Assembly: GCF_014356525.2 (NCBI RefSeq)
Contig: NC_052511.1
Span: forward strand, 47,616,182 to 47,680,181
From: Nilaparvata lugens
Taxonomy: Eukaryota > Arthropoda > Insecta > Hemiptera > Delphacidae
Direction of reading: 5' to 3'
DNA length: 64,000 nt
Position 1 is the stretch's first letter; every line of letters starts with the position of its first letter. The notes under the pieces are model-generated. The model did not search any database and was not told where the DNA came from. It saw only the letters and a program-made list of their open reading frames with translations. The position numbers were made by a program, and so were the translations under genes. This document shows, in pieces, positions 21,901 through 31,599 of the stretch.

Positions 21901-21970
21901 TAACTGGATCGAGACAGATGGAGAGGCTATGTGAGGGAGGCCAAGGGTTATAAAGACCCGTAGAGCTGGG
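21901..21970 (+). pseudogene. C-terminal stub of a LINE ORF2
   Basis: One frame reads LDRDRWRGYVREAKGYKDP and then a stop. This is the short conserved ending (DR-RWR--VREA) typical of several LINE ORF2 proteins, especially RTE/R1-like ones as I recall them. About 110 bp of AT-rich 3' UTR-like sequence follows. Upstream ORF2 is missing. Confidence 0.4.
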
Positions 21971-22085
21971 GGTTAGTTAGTTTCTAATTTGAAAAAAAAC
22001 CTTAGATTGATGACAAAACTTGAAAAATTAAATAACTAAAAATAAATTATGCCAAAAATTTATTTATTTATTAAAAAATACTCAC

Positions 22086-22315
22086 ATCACTGTTATTATC
22101 TTGAGCAGCACTGGTTTCCGTCTCGACCGCTTTGTCAGCCATATCCTTTGACATAGTTTTTGGGGCCGAGTGGGTGGGGGAGCTCGCGAGAGGGGGCGTT
22201 TTGGATCAAGACAAAGCTGCTCTGTGATTGGCTGCTGCAGCCGCCCCTCCCTCCACCTCCTCCTCATCATCCTGGGAAGCCCCTCCCACACTGTGCATCA
22301 TCTCACAGTCAACTA
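22086..22315 (-). CDS. Exon of the unidentified minus-strand gene, with possible start
   Basis: On the minus strand the exon follows a strong acceptor (TTTGTGATTTTGCAG) and ends CAGTGAT before donor GTGAGTAT. The frame consistent with exon 2857-2694 (phase 0 join) holds ATG 22154-22152, reading MSKDMADKAVETE and ending AAQDNNSD. Upstream in the same frame the exon is also open (VDCEMMHSVGGASQDDEEEV, EGGAAAAANHRAALS) apart from one TGA at 22208-22206, after which SKTPPLASSPTHSAPKT leads to the ATG. Either 22315-22155 is a spliced 5' UTR and the protein starts at 22154, or this is an internal coding exon with an in-frame TGA. A CCAAT-like GCCAATCAC is present at 22233-22225. The long minus ORF 22291-22082 is a different frame, incompatible with the acceptor and with the next exon. 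Confidence 0.5.
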
Positions 22316-22380
22316 CTGCAAAATCACAAAAAAACATTGATTATAAAAATAAATAATAAATGGACTAATTATTAGTCTAT

Positions 22381-22545
22381 TCTGGTGAGGTTCACGTTAT
22401 AATGACAGTATTTGATTAATATTGTATTATATCATTTATAACATTGGTGTTGCTATCCCTGTCTATGCACAAATATAACGATAACCTCTTGCTCCACAAC
22501 GATGCCAGATCGTTTTGTAGCTATGTAATTAATCAACAGAAAAAT
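22381..22545 (+). mobile_element. Family C MITE half
   Basis: GGTGAGGTTCACGTTATAAT at the start, then TTGGTGTTGCTATCCCTGTC and GATGCCAGATCGTTTT, match the right-half-inverted type seen at 45725 and 56280. The partner TIR is not adjacent. Confidence 0.65.
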
Positions 22546-24425
22546 AAATAGAAATACAAATCTCAGTACCCTTGTTGAATTAATTTATCACAACATGTTT
22601 TGGACATTGATGCCATTTTCAAGTGATTTGAGATAAATAAACACTGCTGGAAGGTTTTTATTAATCATATGTTAGTGTATTCATATGATTTCATAAACTA
22701 GGACTGTAAATTTTGGATTCAAATTTGCATGCAAAGACCTTAAAGAGATAGGGGCCCATATGAATAAAACCAGAGCAAATGCTCATGAGCAAGAGCATGG
22801 AGCATAAGGTTTTGCTCATGAGCAAAAGGTAGAAACAAAAGCATTTGTTCATTTTTTATGAATAAGCTGTACCTTATACTATTACCTTATGCTCCTGAAC
22901 TCTGGAGCAAATTCTCACGTATTTCAAATATTTTTAATCAGCTGATTCGCTTTTGTAGCCTTACTTTGTTTTTATAGCTCTGTTTTCTATTTATGAATAG
23001 TTTACTATTTTAGGTTAGTTGAGTTTAGAATTTTGGAATAATAGCGTGAAAAAATGTCATATCTATAATAATCTTTAGCTTATTCTTATAATATTAATAG
23101 CCTTCTTATAATCGTCTACACTCTCATCTTCTTAAATGCCTATTTCCTATTTTGTGATGACTATCTTTATAACAGGTAGCTATTTTTTGTATTTATTCTT
23201 TTGTAGGGATAATGGTGATATATATCATGGTTGAATCTAAAAAGAGTTTTATAGTTCTCAACTATTGGTTGTGATCGTATCTGGTATAGTTTCCTCTTCC
23301 TCATACGAATTAGTTGAGCCATTTTACTATGAGCAAAAGGTGATAAGCTGCTCTAGACTGGACTCACCTTTTTTGAAGCATTTGCTTCAAAAGTTGAGCA
23401 AATGCTCTAGTTTATTCATACAATTTTCAGTATAAGCTTTTACTTTTGAGCAAAAAATGCTCAAACTATTTTTTTTGATGAGCATGAGCAAAAGGTTTTG
23501 CTCACGTTCATTCATAGAAAATGAAGCAAATGCTACATATTTTAGAAGTATAAGAAAACTAGCCGTCAGGCTCGCTTCGCTCGCCATATCCGTCTAGCCA
23601 AGGGGCTCCGCCCCCGGACCCCTCGACTGGATCGTCCAAGAATGAGATCAGCAGGCTCGCTTCGCTCGCCTGCATTTTTCATTTGAGCATTTTTATCATA
23701 TGTTAGAACAATCCAGTCGGGGGTCCAGACTAAACGTCTGGCTAAACGGATATGGCGAGCGAAGCGAGCCTGACGGCTAGTAATATAATATTCCCAGGAT
23801 TGAAGTAGCAGTGCCCGATCAATCTTTCCGCGATAAATGCATTTAAATCTTCATTTTGGTGCCAACCTAACAAAGTCAACTCAATTTGATGCCAACCTGA
23901 CAAAATTATTAATTTAGTTGCCAGTTAACAACTGTTTCGAAGAGGTATTCTATCTAGATTATGGTTCTATAGTAACATATGATATGGAAATTTCAATTAT
24001 AATTAAGAGATTGGGAGAAGAAGAATATACATGCTAAAAGACGAACTTTAAACCCTTAAAAACAACCCTTAGAGTTAAAATATTGCCAAAAGATTTCTTA
24101 GTGCGCCTCTAAAGGGCCAACTGAACATACCTACCAAATTTGAACGTTTTTGGTCCGGTAGATTTTTAGTTATGCGAGTGAGTGAGTGAGTGAGTGAGTG
24201 AGTCAGTCAGTCAGTGAGTGAGTGCCATTTCGCTTTTATATATATAGATGCTCAACTTTATTCATATGGCCCAAGGTCTTTGCATCTTCAAGGTCTTTTG
24301 TTTTCATGATTCCAGCAGTATATATTCATGTACTTCAAATCACTTGAAAATGGCATGGATGTTTGAACATGTTGTGATAAAATAATTCAAAAAAGATACT
24401 GAGATTTGTATTTCTATTTATATTA
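22546..24425. mobile_element. Long inverted-repeat element with nested inserts
   Basis: The left arm 22546-22740 (AATACAAATCTCAGTACCCT, CACAACATGTTTTGGACATT, ATGCCATTTTCAAGTGATTT) returns inverted at 24280-24425. Inside it is a second inverted-repeat unit (GGGCCCATATGAATAAA at 22752 versus TTTATTCATATGGCCC at 24259). That unit is rich in GAGCAAATGCTC palindromes and is interrupted by 23561-24250. Confidence 0.7.
23561..24250. mobile_element. Helitron-like foldback joined to family A, copy 1
   Basis: Starts CTAGCCGTCAGGCTCGCTTC and mirrors itself at GAAGCGAGCCTGACGGCTAG (ends 23781). It then runs through about 300 bp to the family A end (TTTATATATATAG). The mirrored ends look like two Helitron 3' termini (hairpin, then CTAG, then T) facing outward. 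A second copy is at 26923-27641. Confidence 0.65.
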
Positions 24426-24495
24426 CAAGTAGTCCTAAACAGAAAAGAGACAATCAATTAGCAAAATATTTTATCTCAATTATGTTATTCATTAT

Positions 24496-24910
24496 TCAAT
24501 CATTGAAATGAGAAATTAGCGAATGTACATCATCTAATACTTGGAGATCCACACAATTGCTGTGATAAGTTCTTCTGACTTCCACAAAAAAATAAAATAA
24601 ATTCGTATGGCTTTTGTTGGTGGGGAGTTCCCTTTCGGGAATGTTCCACCGCCTGAATATATAATTTAAGCCGTCAATGGGCCTTACGACTGTCATACTT
24701 CAGCCGGGACCGACAGTTTAACGTGCCCATCCGATAACACGGGTATGACTGACTTCCACAGTATGGGCATGACTGCCTTCTGATCTTTAAAATCGGAAGA
24801 AAACTTCAGGTGAACTTTGTCAAATATCTCATCCCCAAATTTGTGCTTGATCTTTGACAACTGCACTATGATGGCTGCGTGATTCATGCAGAATTTTTTG
24901 ACAGCAGCAA
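24496..24910 (-). pseudogene. Broken protein-coding relic, unidentified
   Basis: Minus strand 24887-24693 reads MNHAAIIVQLSKIKHKFGDE, then IFDKVHLKFSSDFKDQKAVM, and ends at TGA. The next ORF starts in the overlapping ATGA (24696) and reads MTVVRPIDGLNYIFRRWNIP and YFFVEVRRTYHSNCVDLQVL to 24496. The frame is also open upstream of the first ATG (VAAVKKFC). The arrangement suggests one older ORF of at least 130 codons split by a frameshift. I cannot name it. Introns or a captured viral or TE gene are possible alternatives. Confidence 0.35.
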
Positions 24911-25019
24911 CAGAAAGTGACGTATACTCGTATAATAATGCTTAATTGATTCGCGAGTGTTTCATAATGAGGGAATCTTTGCGAGGAACAGACTATATTC
25001 GAATATTATACTAAATATT

Positions 25020-25950
25020 AGATAAAAAGACAAATCTGGTGTGGTACACTCACACAACTTTCCTTGCTCATTAAACTATAAGCCTCATTCTTAAACGAGA
25101 ATGATTTAGGGGAAACCGATTGGCGGCACCGGCAACATATTGTAAACTACGATCAGACTTCTGTATATGTGTATAATTGTTTTCAGAGTACTTTTTCCTT
25201 TGTGTAAATTGTAAAAATTCAATGATATTTTTCAAAAGTCGTCAAAACAGCTGTTCTACAGATCAACAGAACTCCATATGAACTTTGTCAAATATCTCAT
25301 AGTGAAAATCTCGACTATGTGTTCTTTTTATGAACTGATCTACCTAACTCATGCACGAGAAGGAGGTTACAAAGTCCATTTCCCAAGGATGAGATGGACC
25401 CCTATTAGTTTCCCAGAAAGGAGACTCATTTCAGTTAATAGATCTGATAAATATCTATACAGGGTATGAATTTGAAAAAAATCGGTCAAGTCGTTTTTGA
25501 GAAAATCGTGAAAAACATGGTTTTTAGTTATTATCCGCCATTTTTCTCAATAATATTACGGAGCTCCTGAAATTTTCCCAGAAATGAGACTCATGTCAGT
25601 TGATAGGGCTTATGAATCGTTAGAGCCGTTTTCGAGAAAACCGTGAAAAACATGGTTTTTTAGTGATTATCCGTCATTTTTTTCGCCATCTTGGATTTAA
25701 TTCTATTGAATTTCTTATTGTCGGATCCTCATGGTATAAGGACCTTAAGTTTAAAATTTCAAGTCAATCGGTTAATTAGGAATGGAGTTAACGTGTTCAC
25801 AGACATACACACATACACACACACAGCCAACCAACACCCAAAAATCATGTTTTTGGACTCAGGGGACCTTGAAACGTATAGAAAACTTGAAATTGGGGTA
25901 CCTTAATTTTTTTCGGAAAGCAATACTATCCTTACCTATGGTAATAGGGC
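25020..25950 (+). repeat. Family D repeat, internally rearranged copy
   Basis: The left end CACTCACACAACTTTCCTTG at 25048 is separated from the body (25430-25950). The body includes ATCGGTCAAGTCGTTTTTGA, a short CA tract (25803-25822) and the end GGGGTACCTTAATTTTTTTC, ATGGTAATAGGGCAAG. Other copies: 30370-31290, 33480-33680, 33785-35480, 38825-39660, 55085-56130. Confidence 0.7.
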
Positions 25951-25971
25951 AAGAAAAGTAATAATGCATGC

Positions 25972-26622
25972 CACGTGTAGGCCTAAAACGAAGGAAAACG
26001 AAGTTCCAAAACTATGTTTTTCAGGTAGAAAGCAATATAGAAACAGATGTTCCTTTTTTAATTTCGACCATATGATTTGGTGATTTTTCAATTAAATCGA
26101 ATGTACCATTAATGAAATTCAAACATTAGTTCTGAAAAATCTAGAAGGAAAATTAAAATTTGGGCTTCCAGGTGCACGAGATTGATATTTTTAGAATCTA
26201 TGTTCAAAATTTGGAGATCTAAATCATTCCCGTTTTTCCGGTATGCAATCCACAAGTTGACATGTTTTGATGCGAACAAACGAACAAACGAACACACAAA
26301 CAAACACAACCCTACTCTTTTTTGGTAGAGAGTTAGTGGGGAGGATATTTTTAATATTCTTTCCGAAGAATGGACATTGATATGTCCAAAGCTCCGCCAA
26401 TTTATGTAGATGCATAACAATATAATTATCTATAGTTATTATCTTACAAATTACTTTTTCATATCATATACAGTTCAATAATTATTTTCTTAGTCTATAT
26501 TATGTAAATTCATCTATAATTTTGCTGTATTGTAAGCTATTGTATATAAGTGTATAAGCCAGTATATATTGTAATCTACATAAATAAAGTACTCAATCAA
26601 TCAATCAATCTTATTATATAGA
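25972..26622 (-). mobile_element. Helitron Hel-1 5' part, split by a family E insert
   Basis: Reverse complement of 8352-8720. Its 5' terminus is at 26622 (TCTATATAATAAG, preceded by A), with a family E insertion at about 26321-26610 close to the end. Confidence 0.65.
26321..26610 (+). mobile_element. Family E SINE-like/LINE 3' element
   Basis: Starts TTTGGTAGAGAGTTAGTGGG and ends ATAAATAAAGTACTCAATCA with an AATC tail. Relatives: 36055-36355 (-), 46145-46400 (-), 49930-50005, 52325-52618, 53860-54118, 63810-64000 (-). Confidence 0.7.
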
Positions 26623-26629
26623 TGAATAA

Positions 26630-26920
26630 TGACCACAGTATCAACTTCTCAATTACACAAAAAGTGAAAATTATACGGCAAATTAGCATCTGGTGACGGA
26701 CGGGTGACGGGGTGCGATGCATGCCGGATCGGTAATTCGGTGAGACCAACAATCACACGTCGAAATCGAAATGATTTCCGTTTTAGCTGTGTACAAAGAC
26801 AAGCGAGAATCGGTATCCCAAAAATAATATTTCAGGTTCATTACTGTAGAAAAGTGACAAGATTGTGAACCATTACAAAAAACAATGTGAGTAGTCAACA
26901 TTTATAAGTTTTATAAGCAA
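26630..26920. other. Unassigned sequence, possible fragment
   Basis: A minus ORF (26901-26683) includes MNLKYYFWDTDSRLSLYTAK but has no splice or domain support. The block is moderately GC-rich (GGTGACGGACGGGTGACGGG). Confidence 0.25.
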
Positions 26921-26922
26921 CT

Positions 26923-27641
26923 AGCCGTCAGGCTCGCTTCGCTCGCCATATCCGTCTAGCATCTATATCCTGGACCCCCGACTGGATCGTCCAAGAATGA
27001 GATCAGCAGGCTCGCTTCGCTCGCCTGCATTTTTCATTTGAGCATTTTTATCATATGATAGAATAATCCAGTCGGGGGTCCAGACTAAACGTCTGGCTAA
27101 ACGGATATGGCGAGCCTGACGGCTAGTAATATAATATTCCCAGGATTGAAGTAGCAGTGCCCAATCAATTTTTTCGCGATAAATGCATTGAAATCTTCAA
27201 CTTGGTGCCAACCTAACAAAGTCAACTCAACTTAATGCCAACCTGACAAAATTATTAATTTAGTTGCCAGTTAACAACTGTTTCGAAGAGGTACTCTATC
27301 TAGATTATAGTTCTATAGTAACATATGATATGGAAATTTCAATTATAATTAAGAGATTGGGAGAAGAAGAATATACATGCTAAAAGACGAACTTTAAATC
27401 CTTAAAAACAACCCTTAGAGTTAAAATATTGCCAAAAGATTTCTTAGTGCGCCTCTAAAGGGCCAACTGAACATACCTACCAAATTTGAACGTTTTTGGT
27501 CCGGTAGATTTTTAGTTATGCGAGTGAGTGAGTGAGTGAGTGAGTGAGTGAGTGAGTGAGTGAGTGAGTGAGTGAGTGAGTCACTCAGTCAGTCAGTCAG
27601 TCAGTGAGTGAGTGCCATTTCGCTTTTATATATATAGATTG
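26923..27641. mobile_element. Helitron-like foldback joined to family A, copy 2
   Basis: Same order as 23561-24250. The GTGA tract at 27520-27580 is longer and the foldback interior differs (CATCTATATCCTGGACCC in place of the GGGGCTCCGCCCC text). Confidence 0.7.
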
Positions 27642-27941
27642 AACATTTTATATACTATCACAAATTACATACGATCACGAATCAATATATATTTTTTATA
27701 TTTGTAACATTTTATTGTGCTTTATTTGTTTAGTAATTCTTTGTAATTTTGTTTTGTCTTGTTTTGTGTGTTTTTAATAATAATAAATTGAATAATAAAA
27801 AAACTTGAGTGGTGGAAAAAATATTAGTAAGCAGTATTCAGAAATATACTGTCGAAGACAAAGCAAAGTATGAATTATTATTATTTTGTCATGTGAAACT
27901 GTATAATTTGAGCATAGCTCCAACAGTGTATGACACGTCAA
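27642..27941. repeat. LINE-like 3' tail and AT-rich spacer
   Basis: TTTGTAATTTTGTTTTGTCT, GTGTTTTTAATAATAATAAA and TTGAATAATAAAAAAAC look like a retroposon 3' end (about 27700-27805). No ORF. Confidence 0.4.
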
Positions 27942-28000
27942 TCCTATTTTATTGAGCGAGCAAATTCTGTATATCTGTTTATATCTTTATATCTGGTTAT

Positions 28001-28834
28001 CAGGGGCGAGGCGTGACTTTTTGGCTCAGTCATCTCCAGGAATAATTCAGTTGAAAGTGCGAATGAAAGCTGCACCCCAAAATATAATGTCTACTTGAAA
28101 GATAATGTTTCATTTTTGACGATTATTTATCGAGCAAGATGACATCTACTTTAAAATAAGCTTACTATTCAAAATTCTAGAGTTGAAAAGTCTAGAACTT
28201 GGCTAAATCTCAAGCTCGGAAACTGGCCTCAATAATTAAAATTAATCTAAAAAATTGAAATGAAATTCTTAATTCTTCATTAATTCATACAGCAAGTAGC
28301 TTACATCATCAAAAATGACAGAGAGAAAAATATAAGGTAACCTTGTGCTATTCCTCTCCCAAATGTAATAAGGTTACACATAGTCCCAAATAGGTTAAGT
28401 CTTGTAGTTGTCCACTTCACTAAATTTTCAGTTCTTATTTATTTTTTAATTGAGGTTGAAGTAGATTTTTAAATTTAGATGCTTCAAAACCAAACATGGA
28501 AGAAATAATAATCATTATCAATAACAAATTGCAAACAAAATAATTATCGTTCGGTTTGCAACACTGGCGCGGAACAGTGGAATCGCAGAAAATAGCGATG
28601 TCTTTGACCGTTTACTCCACCATCGTTCACGGTGAGAGGGAGAGTGATGATGCAGAAGAGTGGTGGTAACCAATGCTAAATAGCATTACTGGAATCGCAT
28701 GTTTTTGAGAAGCACATTGAACGGATGGAACTGATGATGCAGTGTAGTCCACTTTATTGAAACTTGGCGTGCTCGCAAAAAACGTTTCTCTTTTGGTTTC
28801 TTCACCTTTTTTTGTATTTGATGCCTCGCCTCTG
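28001..28834. mobile_element. Non-autonomous hAT, 834 bp, with 8-bp TSD
   Basis: Ends CAGGGGCGAGGCGTGAC and GATGCCTCGCCTCTG are inverted. CTGGTTAT is duplicated exactly (27993-28000, 28835-28842). The interior contains a family O fragment (28320-28520) and a GC-rich unique part (28560-28800), but no transposase. Confidence 0.85.
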
Positions 28835-28931
28835 CTGGTTATTTTTATAAGTATCTAGTTATCCGGTTATGCATGTTCAACGGATCTCGAAAACGGCTCT
28901 AACGATTTTCACGAGATTTGGAACATAGTAG

Positions 28932-29216
28932 CATAGAGAAACAATAGCGTAAGTAGATATCCCATGGTACAGGGCGTTTATGTCGCAACTTTTACTGTTA
29001 TCTCAAGCCGATTACTGTCGATTATTGTCGATTATTGTCGATTTTTACAGTTTTTACCGGGTAAGGGTGTATGAACGGCACAATATGAGAGACTACCAGC
29101 GTCATAAAGCTTCACGGGAAAGAACTGCGTGGACTATCAGCTTGAGATAACAGTAAAAGTTGCGACATTAACGCACTATATCATGGGATATCTACTTATG
29201 CTATTGTTTCTCTATG
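28932..29216. mobile_element. MITE (family X), 285 bp, with 7-bp TSD
   Basis: TIR CATAGAGAAACAATAGCGTA, inverted at the right as TATGCTATTGTTTCTCTATG. ATAGTAG is duplicated (28925-28931, 29217-29223). A truncated copy is at 58153-58370 and a 30-bp piece at 7705-7735. The centre has three GTCGATTATT units. Confidence 0.82.
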
Positions 29217-29470
29217 ATAGTAGGTTTATGATATAAATATTCGATTGCACTAGGTCTCATCCTTGGGGAAACTCCCTGAACGACATTAAAAAGATAGATC
29301 ATTCTTGGCTGAAACAGCTGAGACTTTCGTCGTCTGTGGATAGTGAAAAGTGAGCGAGTGATTCTGTGGAAAATCAGAATATCGCATTCCCGAAATTCAT
29401 AAGCTGTCGTATAGCCAGCAGCTGTAAAATATAAACACGATCATTTGAGAGAATTATTGTGTTCTGTCAT

Positions 29471-30369
29471 GACTTATTCCATCTATAGTAGGCTATGGTT
29501 CTGTTTATGAATAAATAAAAATAACAAGCAAAGCTCGGTGCCCCGATATTAAATTTAAATAATTGAACGACATCTAGTTTCCACAGCCCAGAGGTTACAG
29601 CAATTTCAAAAAAAAATCTTAATACTGAAATCACTCCATCCACGCACGTTTCGCGTATCTTGTCATGGCTCAAGACAAACCCAACAAAGCCGCGGAGACC
29701 AGGGCGTGTGATAAAAGGACGAGGTTAAAAAGAAGAATGGTCCTAGTAAATTCTTCTCGGTTTTGTCAGATAGAGTTAGCAGGAGTAGAAGTGATATAGT
29801 TTAGGAATGAGCTTATACTATTTTTAAGTCATATCATTGAAGACATAAAATTGAAGCTGTACTATGCAAATCAAAGCTGCTTCCTGCCACATCACTGAAA
29901 AAATCATTGCAACATCATCCAACTGACGTTGGATGATGTTGATGATCATTGGACAATGATGATGATGATGATCATTGAACAATGATGATGATGATGATCA
30001 TAGGACAACTGACGTTGTCCAAATAACAGTTACTATGGTGTGTATAGATACGAAATACAAACTATTGAAATGAGTACTGTAGGGGAAAGTTGTTGGCAGG
30101 AGAGGCGTTGGTTGGAGGCGTATATCTGACAATTGAGGCGATTTGAAAATTGGTGTCTTAGAACCCCACAAAATGACGATTTTGCAATGCATCACGGGAT
30201 TGTGTGATGACCTATATTCTTGATACTTGTATACCTTGATTCAAAGTTATTCTCAAATCATACTTCGTCGTGAAATACTCGATATAAAAATTTTTAAATC
30301 TAATAGAGAATTTTCTCCTCTTTCTATTCCAATGAACAATACTATTCGAACGATCATTATTAAAAAGTT
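29471..30369. other. Mostly unassigned, with GAT repeats and small ORFs
   Basis: 29935-30000 holds GATGAT/ATCATT tandem text. An ORF from 29665 (MAQDKPNKAAETRACDKRTR, 44 codons) has a good start context but no splice support. The minus ORF 30195-29998 overlaps the 45-bp block shared with 21757-21805. No gene is supported. Confidence 0.3.
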
Positions 30370-31054
30370 ATAGATGATTAGAAAAAATCTGGTGTGGCGC
30401 ACTCACACAACTTTCCTTGCCGTTATGAAAATTGATCACCTGATGCTAGTGTTCCCGCGCATCAAAAGTCTACTATTCAAAGATTTGATCCAACTGATGA
30501 CAGGGGAATAACGCTGGAGACCAACGAGGTCTGCTATCTCTTCATAGTAAATCATTTAATAGAATCAACAGTTGCCATCAGTTTGCAATTGAATAATCAC
30601 ATTTTCTCGAATTTCAAGCTTATTTTTAATTTTAGGTGAAAATGTTACTCGACATTAATTGTAGAGATTTCTATGATCAATCTTTTCCACTTAGAATTTT
30701 TTGTTTAAATTGTATCTGAAGCCTGATAATTGAGAATCTAAAATCAAACTTTGCATAGATGGTGCGGAGCTCCTGAAATTTTTACAGATATGAGACTTGT
30801 GGCAGTTGATAGAGCTTATCGATGACTATTTCAGGTATAACTTTAATCAAAATCGTTTGAGCCGTTTTCGATAAAATCGCGAAAAACCCGGTTTTTGACA
30901 ACATTTTCGCCATTTTAGCCGCCATCTTGTATCGCATTTGATCGAAATTGTTCGTGTCGAATCCTTATATTGTAAGGACCTTACGTTCCAAATTTCAAGT
31001 CATTCCGTTGATTGGGAGATGAGATAATATCGTGTACACAGACGCACATACACT

Positions 31055-31149
<95 letters not shown>

Positions 31150-31290
31150 CAATACCCAAAAACCACTTTTTTGGACTCAGGGGACCTTGAAACGTCTAGA
31201 AATTTAGAAATTGGGGTACCTTAATTTTTTTCGGAAAGCAATACTTTCCTTACCTATGGTAATAGGGCAAGGAAAGTAAAAATTGCTTAT
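30370..31290 (+). repeat. Family D repeat, near full length
   Basis: Starts AATCTGGTGTGGCGCACTCA and ends TAATAGGGCAAGGAAAGTAA. ACTTTCCTTGCC near the left end is inverted as GGCAAGGAAAGT at the right end. A CA tract of about 90 bp lies at 31058-31147. His/Thr and Cys/Val ORFs over the tract are artefacts. Confidence 0.8.
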
Positions 31291-31599
31291 CACATTTTTG
31301 CGATTTTACTGATTATCAACAGCTTGGGACTAATACATGAAACATGATACATGATAAGAGCTTGCGATTAGTCTCGCGGTGTAGAGATTTCCATGCTCTA
31401 CAAGCTTAATTGTCTTGAATCCATCTTGAACCATTTTTCTTCAACAAAAAACTACCGAAAACGTGAGAATGGAAAGAATATCTTCATTTTCTGGATTATT
31501 GGAATGAGCGAATCGAAATCTACAATTACAGTTTTCAATGAATTGTTCACGTCAAATAGAATATAGAATCCTGACATCATAATTTTTTCCAATATCATA

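Larger units (their letters stand above)
27942..29470 (+). mobile_element. Helitron Hel-2 copy carrying a hAT and a MITE
   Basis: The 5' end TCCTATTTTATTGAGCGAGC is preceded by A. The body (ACGGATCTCGAAAACGGCTC, TTTCACGAGATTTGGAACAT, GTTTATGATATAAATATTCG) matches 45989-46135 and 49152-49640 once 28001-28842 and 28932-29223 are removed. The right boundary is approximate and no 3' hairpin was identified. Confidence 0.6.

Noticed and set aside
22082..22291. 69-codon minus ORF starting at GTG (MWEGLPRMM...)
   Set aside because: Wrong frame: stops occur between the acceptor and its start, and it hits a stop after joining exon 2857-2694.
26935..27602. Repeated GTGA/GTCA and short palindromes considered as a CRISPR-like array
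   Set aside because: Simple microsatellite and TE hairpin. No regular repeat-spacer structure, and the genome is eukaryotic.
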